In this document: positions 36,734 through 45,755 of the stretch, piece after piece
Layout of the letters: each line of letters opens with the position of its first letter
Numbering within the stretch: position 1 is the stretch's first letter
DNA from: Anaeromyxobacter sp.
Lineage (GTDB): Bacteria; Myxococcota; Myxococcia; Myxococcales; Anaeromyxobacteraceae
Direction: 5' to 3'
Length of the DNA stretch: 64,000 nucleotides
Assembly (NCBI GenBank): GCA_016718565.1
Contig: JADKCZ010000001.1
Location: 434,001-498,000 of the forward strand
The notes under the pieces: generated by a model
What the model saw: the letters and a program-made list of their open reading frames with translations, nothing else
What the model was told of the DNA's origin: nothing
Database searches by the model: none
Translations under genes and position numbers: made by a program

Positions 36734-38758
36734 TCATCTAGGGTCTCGCGCGGGAGGGCAGCGCAGGAGCTCGCTCGCCTGGGCGGCCTGCGCGCGCACC
36801 TCGGCCAAGGCGGCGCCGCTGGCGGCCGCCCGCGCCCACGCCGCGCACGCCTCGCCGCTGCGCCCGGTGGCCGCCAGCGCATGACCGAGCTCGAGCTGCA
36901 CCTGCGCGTCGGCCGGGAAGGCGCGCGCCGCCCGCTCGAGGTGCGCCAGGGCCGCCGCGTCGTCGTCGCCCGCCGCCAGCCGCGCCCGCCCCGCCACCCG
37001 GTGGGCCACCGGATCCTCGGGCCGGAGCGTCAGCGCGGCGACCGCGGCGCGGCCGGCCTCCTCCAGCTCCCCTGCGGCGAGCAGCGCCACCGCCAGCCCG
37101 GCCGCCGCGTCGGCGCTGCGCGGGTCGAGCGCCAGCGCGCGCCGCAGCGGGGCCACCGCCTCGGCGGGGCGGCCGGCGCGGGCCAGCGCCGCGCCCAGGT
37201 TCTGCTGCAGCGGCGCCTCGGCCGGGGCGGCGTCGGCCCGCAGGGTGGCCAGGCCGAGCCGGTACTCGGCGATGGCCGCCTCGGCCTCACCGCGGGCCAG
37301 GAGCGCGTTGCCGAGGCCGAGGTGGACGCGCGGCTTGCCCGGCGCCTTGGCCGCCGCGTCGCTCCAGAGCGCCAGCGCCGACTCCCAGACGGCGTTGCGC
37401 CGCCAGGTGAGCGCCGCCAGCCCGCTCCAGGTGAGCCCCACCAGCAGCAGCGCCGCCAGCGTGCGCCGCCGCGCCGGCAGCCGCGCCAGCCCCCGCTCGG
37501 CGGCCACGGCCAGCGCCAGGAAGACGCCCCAGGAGGCCAGGTAGGTGCGGTGCTCCACCAGCACGTCCTCGCGCGGGATGACGCTGGAGGTGGCCGACAG
37601 CACCACGAAGAACCAGCCGATGCCGAAGGCCGCCAGGCGCGCCGCCAGCCGGTCGGCCTCGGGCAGGCCGCCGCCGTTGGCCGGCCCCCCCGCGCCGGCC
37701 GGGCGCCGGGACCACCAGAGCAGCGCCGCCGCCGCCGCGACCAGCGCGAGCAGGAGCGCGCCAGAGAGCAGGACCGCCGGCTCTCCGAGCGAGTGCGAGG
37801 TGGAGAAGGCCCAGTCGGCGCTCTGCCCGGCCGGCCAGAGGAGCAGCCGCAGGTAGGTGGCCACCACGCGCCACTGGGTCAGGAAGTAGTCGCCCGCCGG
37901 CAGCCCCGGCACGGCGAAGCCGGCGTCGGTGCTGCCCTCCAGCCGCCGCGAGGTGCGGGCCGCGAAGAGCCCGATGAGCGCCACCGGCGCGGCCAGCAGC
38001 GCCAGCCGCCGAGGCCAGGTGGTGAGGGCGCCCCGCGCGGCCGGGCCCGGCACGGCCCAGGTGAGGAGCAGGTAGGCCACCGGCAGCGTCACCAGGATGG
38101 CCTTCGAGCCGAGCCCCAGCGCCAGCGCCAGCAGCGCGCCGCCGTACGCCAGCGCGCCGCGCCACCCCGGGCCGTGCCGCTCGGCCAGGAGCAGCAGCCA
38201 GAGCGCGCCGAGGTAGCCGAGCGAGGCCAGCACCTCCGCCCGCTGCACCACGTAGCTCACCGCCTGGGACTGCAGCGGGTGCAGGGCGAAGAGCCCGGCC
38301 ACCACCAGGGCCAGGGCGTCGGGGTCCAGGGCGGCGCGCGCAGCCGGCGACCCCCCGCGCCCGGCGGCGGGCAGGCCGGCGCCGGCCAGGCGCAGCACCG
38401 CGCGCGTGAAGCCGAAGACCAGCAGCACCGCCAGGAGGTGCAGCCCCAGGTTGGTGGCGTGGAAGGTGAAGGGCTCGAGCCCGCCCGCGGCGTGATCCAG
38501 CGCCAGGGTGAGCACCGTGACCGGCCGCCGGCCGGCCAGCAGGTCCGGCACGAAGGCGCGCAGCGCCGCGGGGAGCTGCCGCACCGCCGGGGCGTTCACC
38601 ACGTTGGGCAGGTCGTCGAAGACGAACTCGCCGTGCAGCACGCGCGCGTAGGCGGCCAGGGCGAGCAGGAGCGGCGCGACCAGCAGCCAGGCGAGCGGCG
38701 CGCCGGCCGCCGGCGGTGCGACGCGCTCGGGGGCGCGGGGCTGGTGATCGCGTGGCAC
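36734..38758 (-). CDS. TMTC-like polytopic membrane protein with C-terminal TPR repeats
   Basis: About 674 residues if the GTG at 38758 is used; the frame is open further upstream, so the start is uncertain. The N-terminal two thirds holds about 10-11 hydrophobic segments. After the first is GEFVFDDLPNVVNAPAVR, the acidic loop typical of TMTC/PMT-like (GT-C fold) glycosyltransferases. The last ~230 residues are TPR repeats (for example PRVHLGLGNALLARGEAEAA, ADAAAGLAVALLAAGELEEA). Such proteins may mannosylate or otherwise glycosylate exported proteins, or assemble envelope complexes. It is divergent to the multicopper oxidase gene. Confidence 0.75.
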   Translation of the reverse strand: MPRDHQPRAPERVAPPAAGAPLAWLLVAPLLLALAAYARVLHGEFVFDDLPNVVNAPAVRQLPAALRAFVPDLLAGRRPVTVLTLALDHAAGGLEPFTFHATNLGLHLLAVLLVFGFTRAVLRLAGAGLPAAGRGGSPAARAALDPDALALVVAGLFALHPLQSQAVSYVVQRAEVLASLGYLGALWLLLLAERHGPGWRGALAYGGALLALALGLGSKAILVTLPVAYLLLTWAVPGPAARGALTTWPRRLALLAAPVALIGLFAARTSRRLEGSTDAGFAVPGLPAGDYFLTQWRVVATYLRLLLWPAGQSADWAFSTSHSLGEPAVLLSGALLLALVAAAAALLWWSRRPAGAGGPANGGGLPEADRLAARLAAFGIGWFFVVLSATSSVIPREDVLVEHRTYLASWGVFLALAVAAERGLARLPARRRTLAALLLVGLTWSGLAALTWRRNAVWESALALWSDAAAKAPGKPRVHLGLGNALLARGEAEAAIAEYRLGLATLRADAAPAEAPLQQNLGAALARAGRPAEAVAPLRRALALDPRSADAAAGLAVALLAAGELEEAGRAAVAALTLRPEDPVAHRVAGRARLAAGDDDAAALAHLERAARAFPADAQVQLELGHALAATGRSGEACAAWARAAASGAALAEVRAQAAQASELLRCPPARDPR

Positions 38759-39008
38759 GGGGCGGGACCATCCTACCGCGCCGGGCTGATGTTCACCCAC
38801 CGTCAACAAAGGGTGGCGCCCAGGGCGGGCCGACGCCGGGCGCTGGCACTGGCGGTGAGGGTGCGACAACGCGCTCCACGCGCGGGATTCCACGGCCAGC
38901 GACCAGCGCCAGGCCGGGTGCGCCGGGCCTCCGTCAGATTGCGTACCCGGGTCCAGGGACAAAATCGGCTCAACGCGCCGTCCGCATGTCCACGGTGCAG
39001 GGGACATT

Positions 39009-39035
39009 CTTGGTGCGTCAACTAACCGCACCAAG
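39009..39035 (+). promoter_or_regulatory. Perfect 9-bp stem-loop in the oxidase leader region
   Basis: CTTGGTGCG and CGCACCAAG pair around a 9-nt loop. No T tract follows, so it may be an operator or RNA structure rather than a terminator. Confidence 0.4.
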
Positions 39036-39153
39036 GCTCGCGGCCCGGATCGGGGAGCTCGCGCGTCAACCGATCGGGCACATGTGCTTGATCGCAGGAC
39101 CGTTTGTCCTCAAGGGGACGAGCTCGCCCGGACCAGTCCCTAGTCCGCGGTAC

Positions 39154-39166
39154 TTTGTTGAACAAA
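39154..39166. promoter_or_regulatory. 13-bp palindrome TTTGTTGAACAAA
   Basis: Perfect 6-bp arms around one base, 138 bp before the oxidase start codon in an AT-rich patch. It looks like a dimeric-regulator operator; the regulator is unknown. Confidence 0.4.
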
Positions 39167-39303
39167 CATTTAGGCTGATTTTGCTGCCACAAGCGGTCGA
39201 GCGGGGAGCGTTTCGACCGGTCCGGAGGAAGCATTCTGCTGAGTCCGGATGGAAGCGTGGCAAGTGGTCGCCCTCTCGCAGAGGGGACCGGGAGGGATCC
39301 TAC

Positions 39304-42300
39304 ATGAGCTGGTCCAAGTGTCTCGGAGGCGCCTTGGCGCTTCTCTTTGCGAGCGCGACGAACGCGCAGCTGTTCGCGCCTCAGAACCCGTTCGGCGCCC
39401 GCGGCGTGGCCGATCAGACCAACTACCCGTACCCCGGGCAGTGCGTCGCCGACCCGCTCCTGCCGTGGGGCGTGGAGAGCTGCGCCCTGCGCCCGCTCGC
39501 CTCGACGTCGTTCGACTGCCCGGTTCCCGGCGTCGCCAACTACACCGCCGGCGGCTGGCGCGCCTGCGGCGCGGTGGTGCCGTACACGGCCGTGGCCCCG
39601 CTCATCTCCGACTCGACCGCCGCCGCGGCCATCCCGACCCCCAAGTACCAGTGGGAGGTCCTGAACCCGGTGGACTACTGGCCGGACACCACCACCTTCC
39701 CCGGCGCTGACTACTACGAGATCGGCCTGCACGAGGCCAAGGGCTTCCAGGCCATCGCCGCCGCCGGCCTCTTCCCGAACCCGCTGCTCGCCGGCTCCTG
39801 CCCCACCGCCACCGGCCAGGCCTTCTGCAAGGTGACCACCCCGGCCACGCCCGTCCCTGCGGCCTGCACCGCCTTCAACCCGGCGGCCGTCTGCACGTCG
39901 GTCGGCGCCCCGGCGGTTCCGGACGGCATGCAGTGGACCGGCGCCATCTGCACCAACCCGCTGGGCTGCTCCTGCCCGGCCGAGCTCGCCGCCGGCTTCC
40001 AGGCGACCTACTGCTCCGCCGCCGGCAAGATCCCGGCCGGCCGCCCGGTCTACACCCCGATCTGGGGCGTCGGCCAGATCCGCAGCCCGCTCGGCGTGGG
40101 CGGCACCGTGACGGCGGTCCTCGATCGCCTCCTCGGCACCTGCTCCAACTCGGTCCCGGCCGGCAACCTCTGCTGGGTCGGCAACGCCCTGCCCACGCTG
40201 CCCGCCTGCACCGGCGTCTGCACGCCGCTCGGCCTGGTCACCGCCTTCAACACCAGCGTGGCCTCGCCCTGGTCTGCCAATGACTACGTTGCCACCTGGC
40301 CGTCCATCAGCATCCGCGCCACCAAGGGCCGTCCGGTGGTCGTGCGCTACGTGAACGAGTTCACCAACAACCACATCTTCTGCCCGCACCCCGACGCGGC
40401 CGACTGGCCGTGCGCCATCGACCGCACCTTCATGGGCGTGAAGGCCAAGGTCGACCCGGCCATCGGCGTCAGCTTCCCCGCCATCTCCACCGACGGCGTC
40501 AACAAGTACGGCTCGCCGCAGCAGCCGGACAACTCGTGGGTCACCCACCTGCACGGCGGCGACATCCCGCCCTCGACCGACGGCTTCGCCATGAAGTGGT
40601 TCGGCAACCGGATCACCGGCCCGCTCTACAGCCCGAACGCCACCCACATCAGCCCGCACTTCGACGGCCCGCCGTCGGCCCCGCACATCATGCGGCCGGG
40701 CGGCGCCTACTCGCCGACGTCGATCCAGTCGAACGTCAACGACACCTACACCTACCCGATGAACCAGGATGAGGCCCTCATCTGGTTCCACGACCACACC
40801 CTCGGCAAGACCCACCACAACGTCATCGCGGGCCCCGCCGGCTTCTTCCCCGTGAAGGACCCCAGCAAGCACGGCGCGGTCAGCGCCGGCGCCTGCACGG
40901 TGGCCCCGACGCCCGGCAACCTGACCCCCTGCCAGTACACCTGGCTGGACCCGGTCACCGAGCCGCGCAACTTCCTCACGGTCCCGATGTACGACCTGTT
41001 CTTCGCCCTGCAGGACCGCGCCTTCAGCGACGACGGCTCGATCAACTTCTCCAACGGCCAGGGCCAGGGGCTCAGCACCACCACCATCGGCGCCGACCCC
41101 AACGGCGTGGTCAACGGCGCCAACCCGGACGTGCACCCGGTCTGGATCCCGGAGTACTTCGGCGACCACCCCATCGTGAACGGCGTCATCTGGCCGAAGA
41201 AGACGGTGGACGCGGGCTGGTACCGCATCCGCTTCGCCAACGGCTCCGACTCGCGCTGCTGGACCCTCGGCTTCACCACCACCGAGCCCGTCCCCGGCGT
41301 GCGCCCCGTCAACAACGTCCGCTTCACCGTCATCGCCAGCGACCAGGGCTACCTCTCGGTGCCGAAGCAGAACCAGCAGACCCTCACCTTCTGCCCCGGT
41401 GAGCGGTACGAGATCCTGGTGGACTTCGGCAAGCTGCCCGGCAAGGTCGCCGGCGCGCCCGGCCAGGTCTGGATGACCAACTCGGCCAACGCCCCGTACC
41501 CGTTCGGCGGCTCGCCGTTCGTGGCCGGGCCGGACATCGAGATGAACTCCATCATGCGCTACGACGTGACGGCCACCCCGGGTGTGCTCAGCTGCGGCGC
41601 CGGGACCCTCACCTACAACGCGGCGGTCGATGCCCCCGGCGTGGCCGGCGCCAACGGCGCCACCACCTGGGCGAACAAGGGCTGCATGAAGATCCCGACC
41701 ACGCCCGACTCCAACATCGCCGACCTGCGCGCCGCGCCCCGCTTCGTCAACGGCACGCCGCAGATGTGCGCCCCGGGCTTCGTCCCGGCCACCGGCCTCA
41801 ACTCGGCGGTGCCCGGCTGCGTCTCGGCCATCCGCCACCTGTACCTCAACGAGCGCGTCGACGGCCTGACCGGCGCCCCGCTCGGCATGCAGATCAACGG
41901 CGTGCCCTTCGAGTACAAGGTCACCGAGACGCCGGTGGAGGGCTCGGTCGAGGTCTGGAAGATCATCAACCTGACCGTCGACGCCCACCCGATGCACCCG
42001 CACCTGGTGAAGCACCAGCGGGTCTCGACGCAGCGCCTCAACGTCGGCGCCTACAAGCGGGCCCTCTGCGGCTCCACCACCTGCCAGCCCGGCACCTCGC
42101 CCGGCAACGAGATGCAGCTGGTGCCCGACGTGGACGCCGTGGTCGGCCTCACGCCGCTGTACCTCATCGGCGCCCCGACCTTCACCCTGGCCACCGACTT
42201 CAACGGCGGCTTCAAGGACGCGTCGGTCGCGCTGCCCGGCCAGGTCACGACCATCGTGGCCCGGTGGGACGGCAACTGGACGGCGGCCCCCGTGCCGACC

Positions 42301-42462
42301 GCTCCTGGCACGGTGGCGGGCGCTGCCTGCCTCTCGAGCCCGGGCAGCTGCGCGGCGCCCTACACCTACGAGCCGGTCACCACCGGCCCGTACGTCTGGC
42401 ACTGCCACATCAACTCGCACGAGGACTCGGAGATGATGCGCACCAGCCTGGTGGTGCCGTAA
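39304..42462 (+). CDS. Very large secreted multicopper oxidase (OmpB-like)
   Basis: 1052 residues with a signal peptide. All four copper-binding strings are present and widely spaced: THLHGGD (~414), WFHDHTLGKTHH (~494), HPMHPHL (~896) and HCHINSHEDSEMM (~1033), which gives the His-Cys-His and Met ligands of type 1 copper. At twice the size of CotA it resembles OmpB of Geobacter, needed for Fe(III)/Mn(IV) oxide reduction, and Mn-oxidising MofA/MnxG types. About 20 extra cysteines in the N-terminal third suggest disulfides for life outside the cell. The ATG at 39304 follows GGGAGGGATCCTAC. A strong terminator follows the gene. Confidence 0.9.
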   Translation: MSWSKCLGGALALLFASATNAQLFAPQNPFGARGVADQTNYPYPGQCVADPLLPWGVESCALRPLASTSFDCPVPGVANYTAGGWRACGAVVPYTAVAPLISDSTAAAAIPTPKYQWEVLNPVDYWPDTTTFPGADYYEIGLHEAKGFQAIAAAGLFPNPLLAGSCPTATGQAFCKVTTPATPVPAACTAFNPAAVCTSVGAPAVPDGMQWTGAICTNPLGCSCPAELAAGFQATYCSAAGKIPAGRPVYTPIWGVGQIRSPLGVGGTVTAVLDRLLGTCSNSVPAGNLCWVGNALPTLPACTGVCTPLGLVTAFNTSVASPWSANDYVATWPSISIRATKGRPVVVRYVNEFTNNHIFCPHPDAADWPCAIDRTFMGVKAKVDPAIGVSFPAISTDGVNKYGSPQQPDNSWVTHLHGGDIPPSTDGFAMKWFGNRITGPLYSPNATHISPHFDGPPSAPHIMRPGGAYSPTSIQSNVNDTYTYPMNQDEALIWFHDHTLGKTHHNVIAGPAGFFPVKDPSKHGAVSAGACTVAPTPGNLTPCQYTWLDPVTEPRNFLTVPMYDLFFALQDRAFSDDGSINFSNGQGQGLSTTTIGADPNGVVNGANPDVHPVWIPEYFGDHPIVNGVIWPKKTVDAGWYRIRFANGSDSRCWTLGFTTTEPVPGVRPVNNVRFTVIASDQGYLSVPKQNQQTLTFCPGERYEILVDFGKLPGKVAGAPGQVWMTNSANAPYPFGGSPFVAGPDIEMNSIMRYDVTATPGVLSCGAGTLTYNAAVDAPGVAGANGATTWANKGCMKIPTTPDSNIADLRAAPRFVNGTPQMCAPGFVPATGLNSAVPGCVSAIRHLYLNERVDGLTGAPLGMQINGVPFEYKVTETPVEGSVEVWKIINLTVDAHPMHPHLVKHQRVSTQRLNVGAYKRALCGSTTCQPGTSPGNEMQLVPDVDAVVGLTPLYLIGAPTFTLATDFNGGFKDASVALPGQVTTIVARWDGNWTAAPVPTAPGTVAGAACLSSPGSCAAPYTYEPVTTGPYVWHCHINSHEDSEMMRTSLVVP

Positions 42463-42497
42463 GCACGCCGAGCACGACGAGTTGAAGAGCTGAACGA

Positions 42498-42524
42498 GGG
42501 GCGGCGCCAGCGATGGCGCCGCCC
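42498..42524 (+). terminator. Rho-independent terminator of the multicopper oxidase gene
   Basis: An 11-bp GC stem (GGCGGCGCCA with TGGCGCCGCC at its top) is closed by a GCGA tetraloop and followed by TTCTGCTTTT. It is 36 bp after the stop codon. Confidence 0.85.
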
Positions 42525-42534
42525 TTCTGCTTTT

Positions 42535-42762
42535 CACGCGCCGCCTGGGCGGCGCGTGAGGGGGGGGCTGAGCTCTCGGGAGCGCACCGGGCTGGGCGGA
42601 CGCTTCAGGCGACCCTTGGGTGAAGCGGCGCTTGCCCGGGAGGAGGGTGGGGACGCCACAGGCCGCGCCGCCAGGGCGGCGCGTGTTGGGGGTGAAGCGG
42701 CGCTTGCCCGGGAGGAGGATCGGATGGCCACAAGCCGCGCCGCCAAGGCGGCGCGTGTTGGG
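42535..42762. repeat. Palindrome plus two tandem ~72-bp palindromic repeat units
   Basis: A first palindrome at 42535-42558 has arms CACGCGCCGCC/GGCGGCGCGTG around TG. Unit 1 (42620-42691) and unit 2 (42692-42762) are nearly identical; each starts GTGAAGCGGCGCTTGCCCGG and carries CGCGCCGCC-N2-GGCGGCGCG (42664-42683 and 42736-42755). The loops differ (TG, AG, AA). This resembles REP/BIME-type intergenic repeats. A genome-wide copy count would decide. Confidence 0.75.
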
Positions 42763-42771
42763 CGCCGCGAG

Positions 42772-43431
42772 TTAGGGCGACAGAGAGTACCTGACCCGGT
42801 GGCGCTCGCCGGGCGTGGCGCCGGGGACCTGCAGGACCTTGCCGCGCAGCAGGCGCTGGGCGCAGGCCAGGGTGCCGTCGCCGGCCGAGCCGCGGGTCTC
42901 CACCGGGGCGTCCACCACCAGCACCTCGCCGCTGCGGGTCTCGAGCTGCAGCACCAGCGAGGTGGCGCCGCCCTCGTCGGGCGGCTGGGCGTCCTTGATG
43001 ACGGCCACCGCCCCGGCGCCGTGGCGAGCCTCGGTCTCCTCGTCGAAGCACCGGGCCAGCGGCTCGTGCAGCTCGTTCAGCTCGGCCTGCACCGAGGCGC
43101 CGAGCGAGCCGAGCGAGCGGTTGCGCAGGGAGGAGACGGGCACGGCCTCCCAGGACCCCTTGGGCGGGGGCGGGGGCGCCGGCGTGACCTCCTTCTCCTT
43201 CTCCAGCCGGGCCAGCAGGGCGCTGTTGTCTGGCGTCGTGGCCGAGCGGAGCGCGTCGAGCACCTCGCGGGGCGGGAGCGGGCCGGCCGGCGCGGCCACC
43301 TCCGGGGCGTCGGGGACGGTCGGCGCCGGGCCGCCGGAGGGGCCGTCGCCGAAGAGCCGGTCCACGGCCAGCAGGCTGCCGCCCAGCAACACGGCGATGC
43401 CGACGACGCCCCCGGCGACGAGCTTCCTCAC
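42772..43431 (-). CDS. Membrane-anchored protein with TonB-like C-terminal domain
   Basis: 219 residues from a GTG. One N-terminal helix (LVAGGVVGIAVLLGGSLLAV), a Pro-rich linker (~35-95, TPAPPPPPKGSW), then a domain with two cysteines (ARCFDEE ... LACAQRLLRG). This arrangement is like the AgmX/PglI or energiser-type envelope proteins of myxobacteria, but no firm family is recognised. It starts 3 bp after the upstream gene's stop and forms a two-gene operon with it. Confidence 0.6.
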   Translation of the reverse strand: MRKLVAGGVVGIAVLLGGSLLAVDRLFGDGPSGGPAPTVPDAPEVAAPAGPLPPREVLDALRSATTPDNSALLARLEKEKEVTPAPPPPPKGSWEAVPVSSLRNRSLGSLGASVQAELNELHEPLARCFDEETEARHGAGAVAVIKDAQPPDEGGATSLVLQLETRSGEVLVVDAPVETRGSAGDGTLACAQRLLRGKVLQVPGATPGERHRVRYSLSP

Positions 43432-43434
43432 GCG

Positions 43435-44235
43435 CTACTTCCTCTCGCCGTGGCCCTGGTGCTCGCGGGCCTCGCGGCGCCGGGCCTTCTCGTCGCGCTC
43501 CCGGGCCTCGTGCCGCTCATGGGCGTCCGCGGCAGGGGGGGCGGGGGTGGCCGCCGGGCCCGGCGCGTCGCCCGGGGCGACCACGGCGGGCCAGGTCGGG
43601 ATCCCCTTGGCGTCGGCCGCCTTGAGCGCCTTGCGCGCCTCGCGCAGCGCCTCCTCCAGCTCGTGGTTGGCCCGGTGCATGGCGGCCGCGGGCACCCCGG
43701 CCCGGTCGACGCAGCCCTGCAGGTCGGCCCGCGCGGCGCCCAGCTCACCCCGCTTGGACGGACCGTCCGGGAGGCGCATGGAGGTGTCGAAGTAGAGGTG
43801 GGCGTAGCTGCAGCCGCGGGTGGGATCCACCGGCCACTGGCTGGCGTAGAGCTCCACGTTCTCGTCCCAGCGGGTCTTCAGCCTGGTGCGGACGCGTGTC
43901 AGCTGCTCCGCCTCCTCGTGGGGGCTGGCCGCGGCGGCGGTGGCCAGGCGGGCCAGCAGCGCCTCGCCCTTGCCCTTGGCCTGCAGGCGCCGGGCGAGGG
44001 CGCGCTCCTCCCACATCCGCAGCGTCACCTCGTCGCCCCGCCGCCACAGCTCCACGTCCTGGGGCGAGCCGGTCGGGGCTGCCCGGACGGCGCCGTAGTC
44101 GTCCGGCGCCACGCCCGTCTCCCGCCCAGGCGTGGTCCCTCCGGCGTCGGCCGCATCGGGCGCAGCATCGGGCGCGGTGTCCGGGCCGGCCTGCAGGGCG
44201 AGGACGAGGGCGGCGGCGAGGAGCTGGTCGAGCAT
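43435..44235 (-). CDS. Exported hypothetical protein with charged His/Glu/Arg-rich tail
   Basis: 266 residues. The ATG at 44233-44235 opens a short signal-like helix (LLAAALVLALQAG). The middle is helical with three cysteines (RGCSYAHLYF, LQGCVDRAG). The C-terminal 30 residues are very charged (HERHEARERDEKARRREARE). I do not recognise it. Reading further upstream to 44385 adds low-complexity sequence without a start signal. It is first in the operon with the TonB-like gene and divergent to the octahaem cytochrome gene. Confidence 0.6.
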   Translation of the reverse strand: MLDQLLAAALVLALQAGPDTAPDAAPDAADAGGTTPGRETGVAPDDYGAVRAAPTGSPQDVELWRRGDEVTLRMWEERALARRLQAKGKGEALLARLATAAAASPHEEAEQLTRVRTRLKTRWDENVELYASQWPVDPTRGCSYAHLYFDTSMRLPDGPSKRGELGAARADLQGCVDRAGVPAAAMHRANHELEEALREARKALKAADAKGIPTWPAVVAPGDAPGPAATPAPPAADAHERHEARERDEKARRREAREHQGHGERK

Positions 44236-44477
44236 GTCCCGAATGTAACATCGGTCGCGGCGGTTCCTTCCCCCGGGCGACCGGACCCGACCGGGCGGCT
44301 CGCCCAGCCGGCCCGCCGGGCCCTGGCGCGGACCCCCGGTACGCGCCGAGCGGCTGGCTGGCCGGGATGGCGTCCCGCGTTCCACCGACCAGCCGCCACG
44401 CGCCGATTTGCGCCTTGCGGCCCACCCGCCGCGCTCGGCAGGATGGCGGGGTCGCTCGCCTCGCTGGAGGTCCCCCC

Positions 44478-45710
44478 ATGACGCACCGTCTCGCGCTGGC
44501 GGCCCTGGTGGCCCTGGCCGCCGCCACCCCGCCCGGGGCCTCCGCCGACGAGGGCGCCTGCGTGGCCTGCCACCTCCAGCTGCAGCCGGGCATCGTCTCC
44601 GACTGGCGGCTCTCCCGCCACGCCTCCGCCGAGGTGGGCTGCCAGGACTGCCACGGCTCGCGCCACGCCACCGCCGAGGACTTCGGCAAGGTGCAGCACC
44701 CCACGGTGGCCACCTGCCAGCGCTGCCACGAGCTGCAGGCCAGCCAGTTCCGCGCCGGTGACCACGCCCGGGCCTGGCAGGCCCTCACCACCCTGCCGAC
44801 CTTCCACCACCTGCAGGAGGGCAAGGTGGGCGACCCCACCGGCTGCGCCGCCTGCCACCGCATCGGCCTGCTCACCCCCGACCTGGCCGACTCGCTCCTG
44901 AAGGCGGGGTCGCGCCACGGCCTGGGCAGCTGCGACGCCTGCCACACCCGCCACACCTTCTCGGTGAAGGAGGCCCGCGAGCCGGAGGCCTGCAAGGCCT
45001 GCCACGGCGACCTGCAGTACGAGGCCTGGAGCAACTCCAAGCACGGCACCCGCCACGCCGCGGTGCGCGCCGGCCAGCTGCCGGCCCAGGCCGCCGCCCC
45101 CACCTGCCAGACCTGCCACCTGCAGGGCGGCAACCACGCGGTGCGCGCGCCGCTCGGCAACGTGGCCCTGCGCCTGCCGCTGGAGGACGACCAGGCCTGG
45201 GCGGCCGACAAGCACGCGCTCTTCGTGGCGCTCGGGGTGCTCGACGCCGCCGGCAACAACGGCGTGCGCGGCCAGGCCTTCGAGGAGGCGCGCATCGCCG
45301 AGCTCGACCGCCTCGGCTTCCAGGGCGACCGGGGCCAGCTCACCCAGGCCTGCCGCCAGTGCCACGCCACCTCCTTCATCCGCGAGCAGCTCGACCAGCG
45401 CGACGGCCTGATCCGCCAGGCCGACGCGCTGGTGGCGGTCTCGGTCCGCGAGGTGGCCGGGCTCTACGCCGACGGCGTCCTCCGGAAGAAGGGGCCCGGC
45501 CCGTTCCCCGACCTGGTGGCCTGGCCCACCGGCAGCGCGCCGGAGAAGCGGCTCGGCCTGATGTTCTTCGACCACCGGGCCAGGCTGCTGGCCCACGCCT
45601 TCCACATGTCGCCGCAGGCGGTCCGCTGGATGGCCGAGCTGCAGGACGACGCCGCGGCGGTGAAGCAGCTGGCCGCCGAGCTCAGGGCGGCGCGCAAGGC
45701 GAAGAGGTAG
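44478..45710 (+). CDS. Octahaem cytochrome c of the hydroxylamine oxidoreductase family
   Basis: 410 residues with a signal peptide. Eight CxxCH motifs: CVACH, CQDCH, CQRCH, CAACH, CDACH, CKACH, CQTCH, CRQCH. NSKHG after the sixth and APTCQTCH at the seventh are HAO-family strings, and LAHAFHMSP near the end fits too. HAO proper oxidises hydroxylamine; the related enzymes of non-nitrifiers can reduce nitrite or hydroxylamine. With nap and qNor but no nirS/nirK or nrfA seen here, nitrite reduction is a fair guess (inference). The crosslinking tyrosine of true HAO cannot be judged by eye. The ATG follows CTGGAGGTCCCCCC. Confidence 0.85.
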   Translation: MTHRLALAALVALAAATPPGASADEGACVACHLQLQPGIVSDWRLSRHASAEVGCQDCHGSRHATAEDFGKVQHPTVATCQRCHELQASQFRAGDHARAWQALTTLPTFHHLQEGKVGDPTGCAACHRIGLLTPDLADSLLKAGSRHGLGSCDACHTRHTFSVKEAREPEACKACHGDLQYEAWSNSKHGTRHAAVRAGQLPAQAAAPTCQTCHLQGGNHAVRAPLGNVALRLPLEDDQAWAADKHALFVALGVLDAAGNNGVRGQAFEEARIAELDRLGFQGDRGQLTQACRQCHATSFIREQLDQRDGLIRQADALVAVSVREVAGLYADGVLRKKGPGPFPDLVAWPTGSAPEKRLGLMFFDHRARLLAHAFHMSPQAVRWMAELQDDAAAVKQLAAELRAARKAKR

Positions 45711-45755
45711 CGGGCCGCGGCTCCCGGACCGGGGGCGGCCGGCGGGGGGCCGGGC

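Larger units (their letters stand above)
38759..39303. other. 545-bp divergent intergenic region upstream of the multicopper oxidase gene
   Basis: The right half is AT-richer than its surroundings and contains a stem-loop (39009-39035) and a 13-bp palindrome (39154-39166). It likely holds the promoter and 5' leader of the oxidase gene, whose ATG is at 39304. No gene seen. Confidence 0.45.
42463..42771. other. Intergenic region with terminator and palindromic tandem repeats
   Basis: Between the oxidase stop and the convergent gene at 42772. It contains the oxidase terminator, a free-standing 11-bp palindrome and two ~72-bp repeats, each with a related palindrome. Short open frames across it have repeated residues only because the DNA is repeated. 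Confidence 0.6.

Noticed and set aside
42534..42746. Small reverse-strand open frame with repeated SSRASAASP residues
   Set aside because: It lies wholly in the palindromic DNA repeats, and the repeated residues follow from the DNA repeat; no ribosome binding site.
42620..42762. CRISPR array
   Set aside because: The units are directly adjacent without unique spacers, and no cas gene is near.
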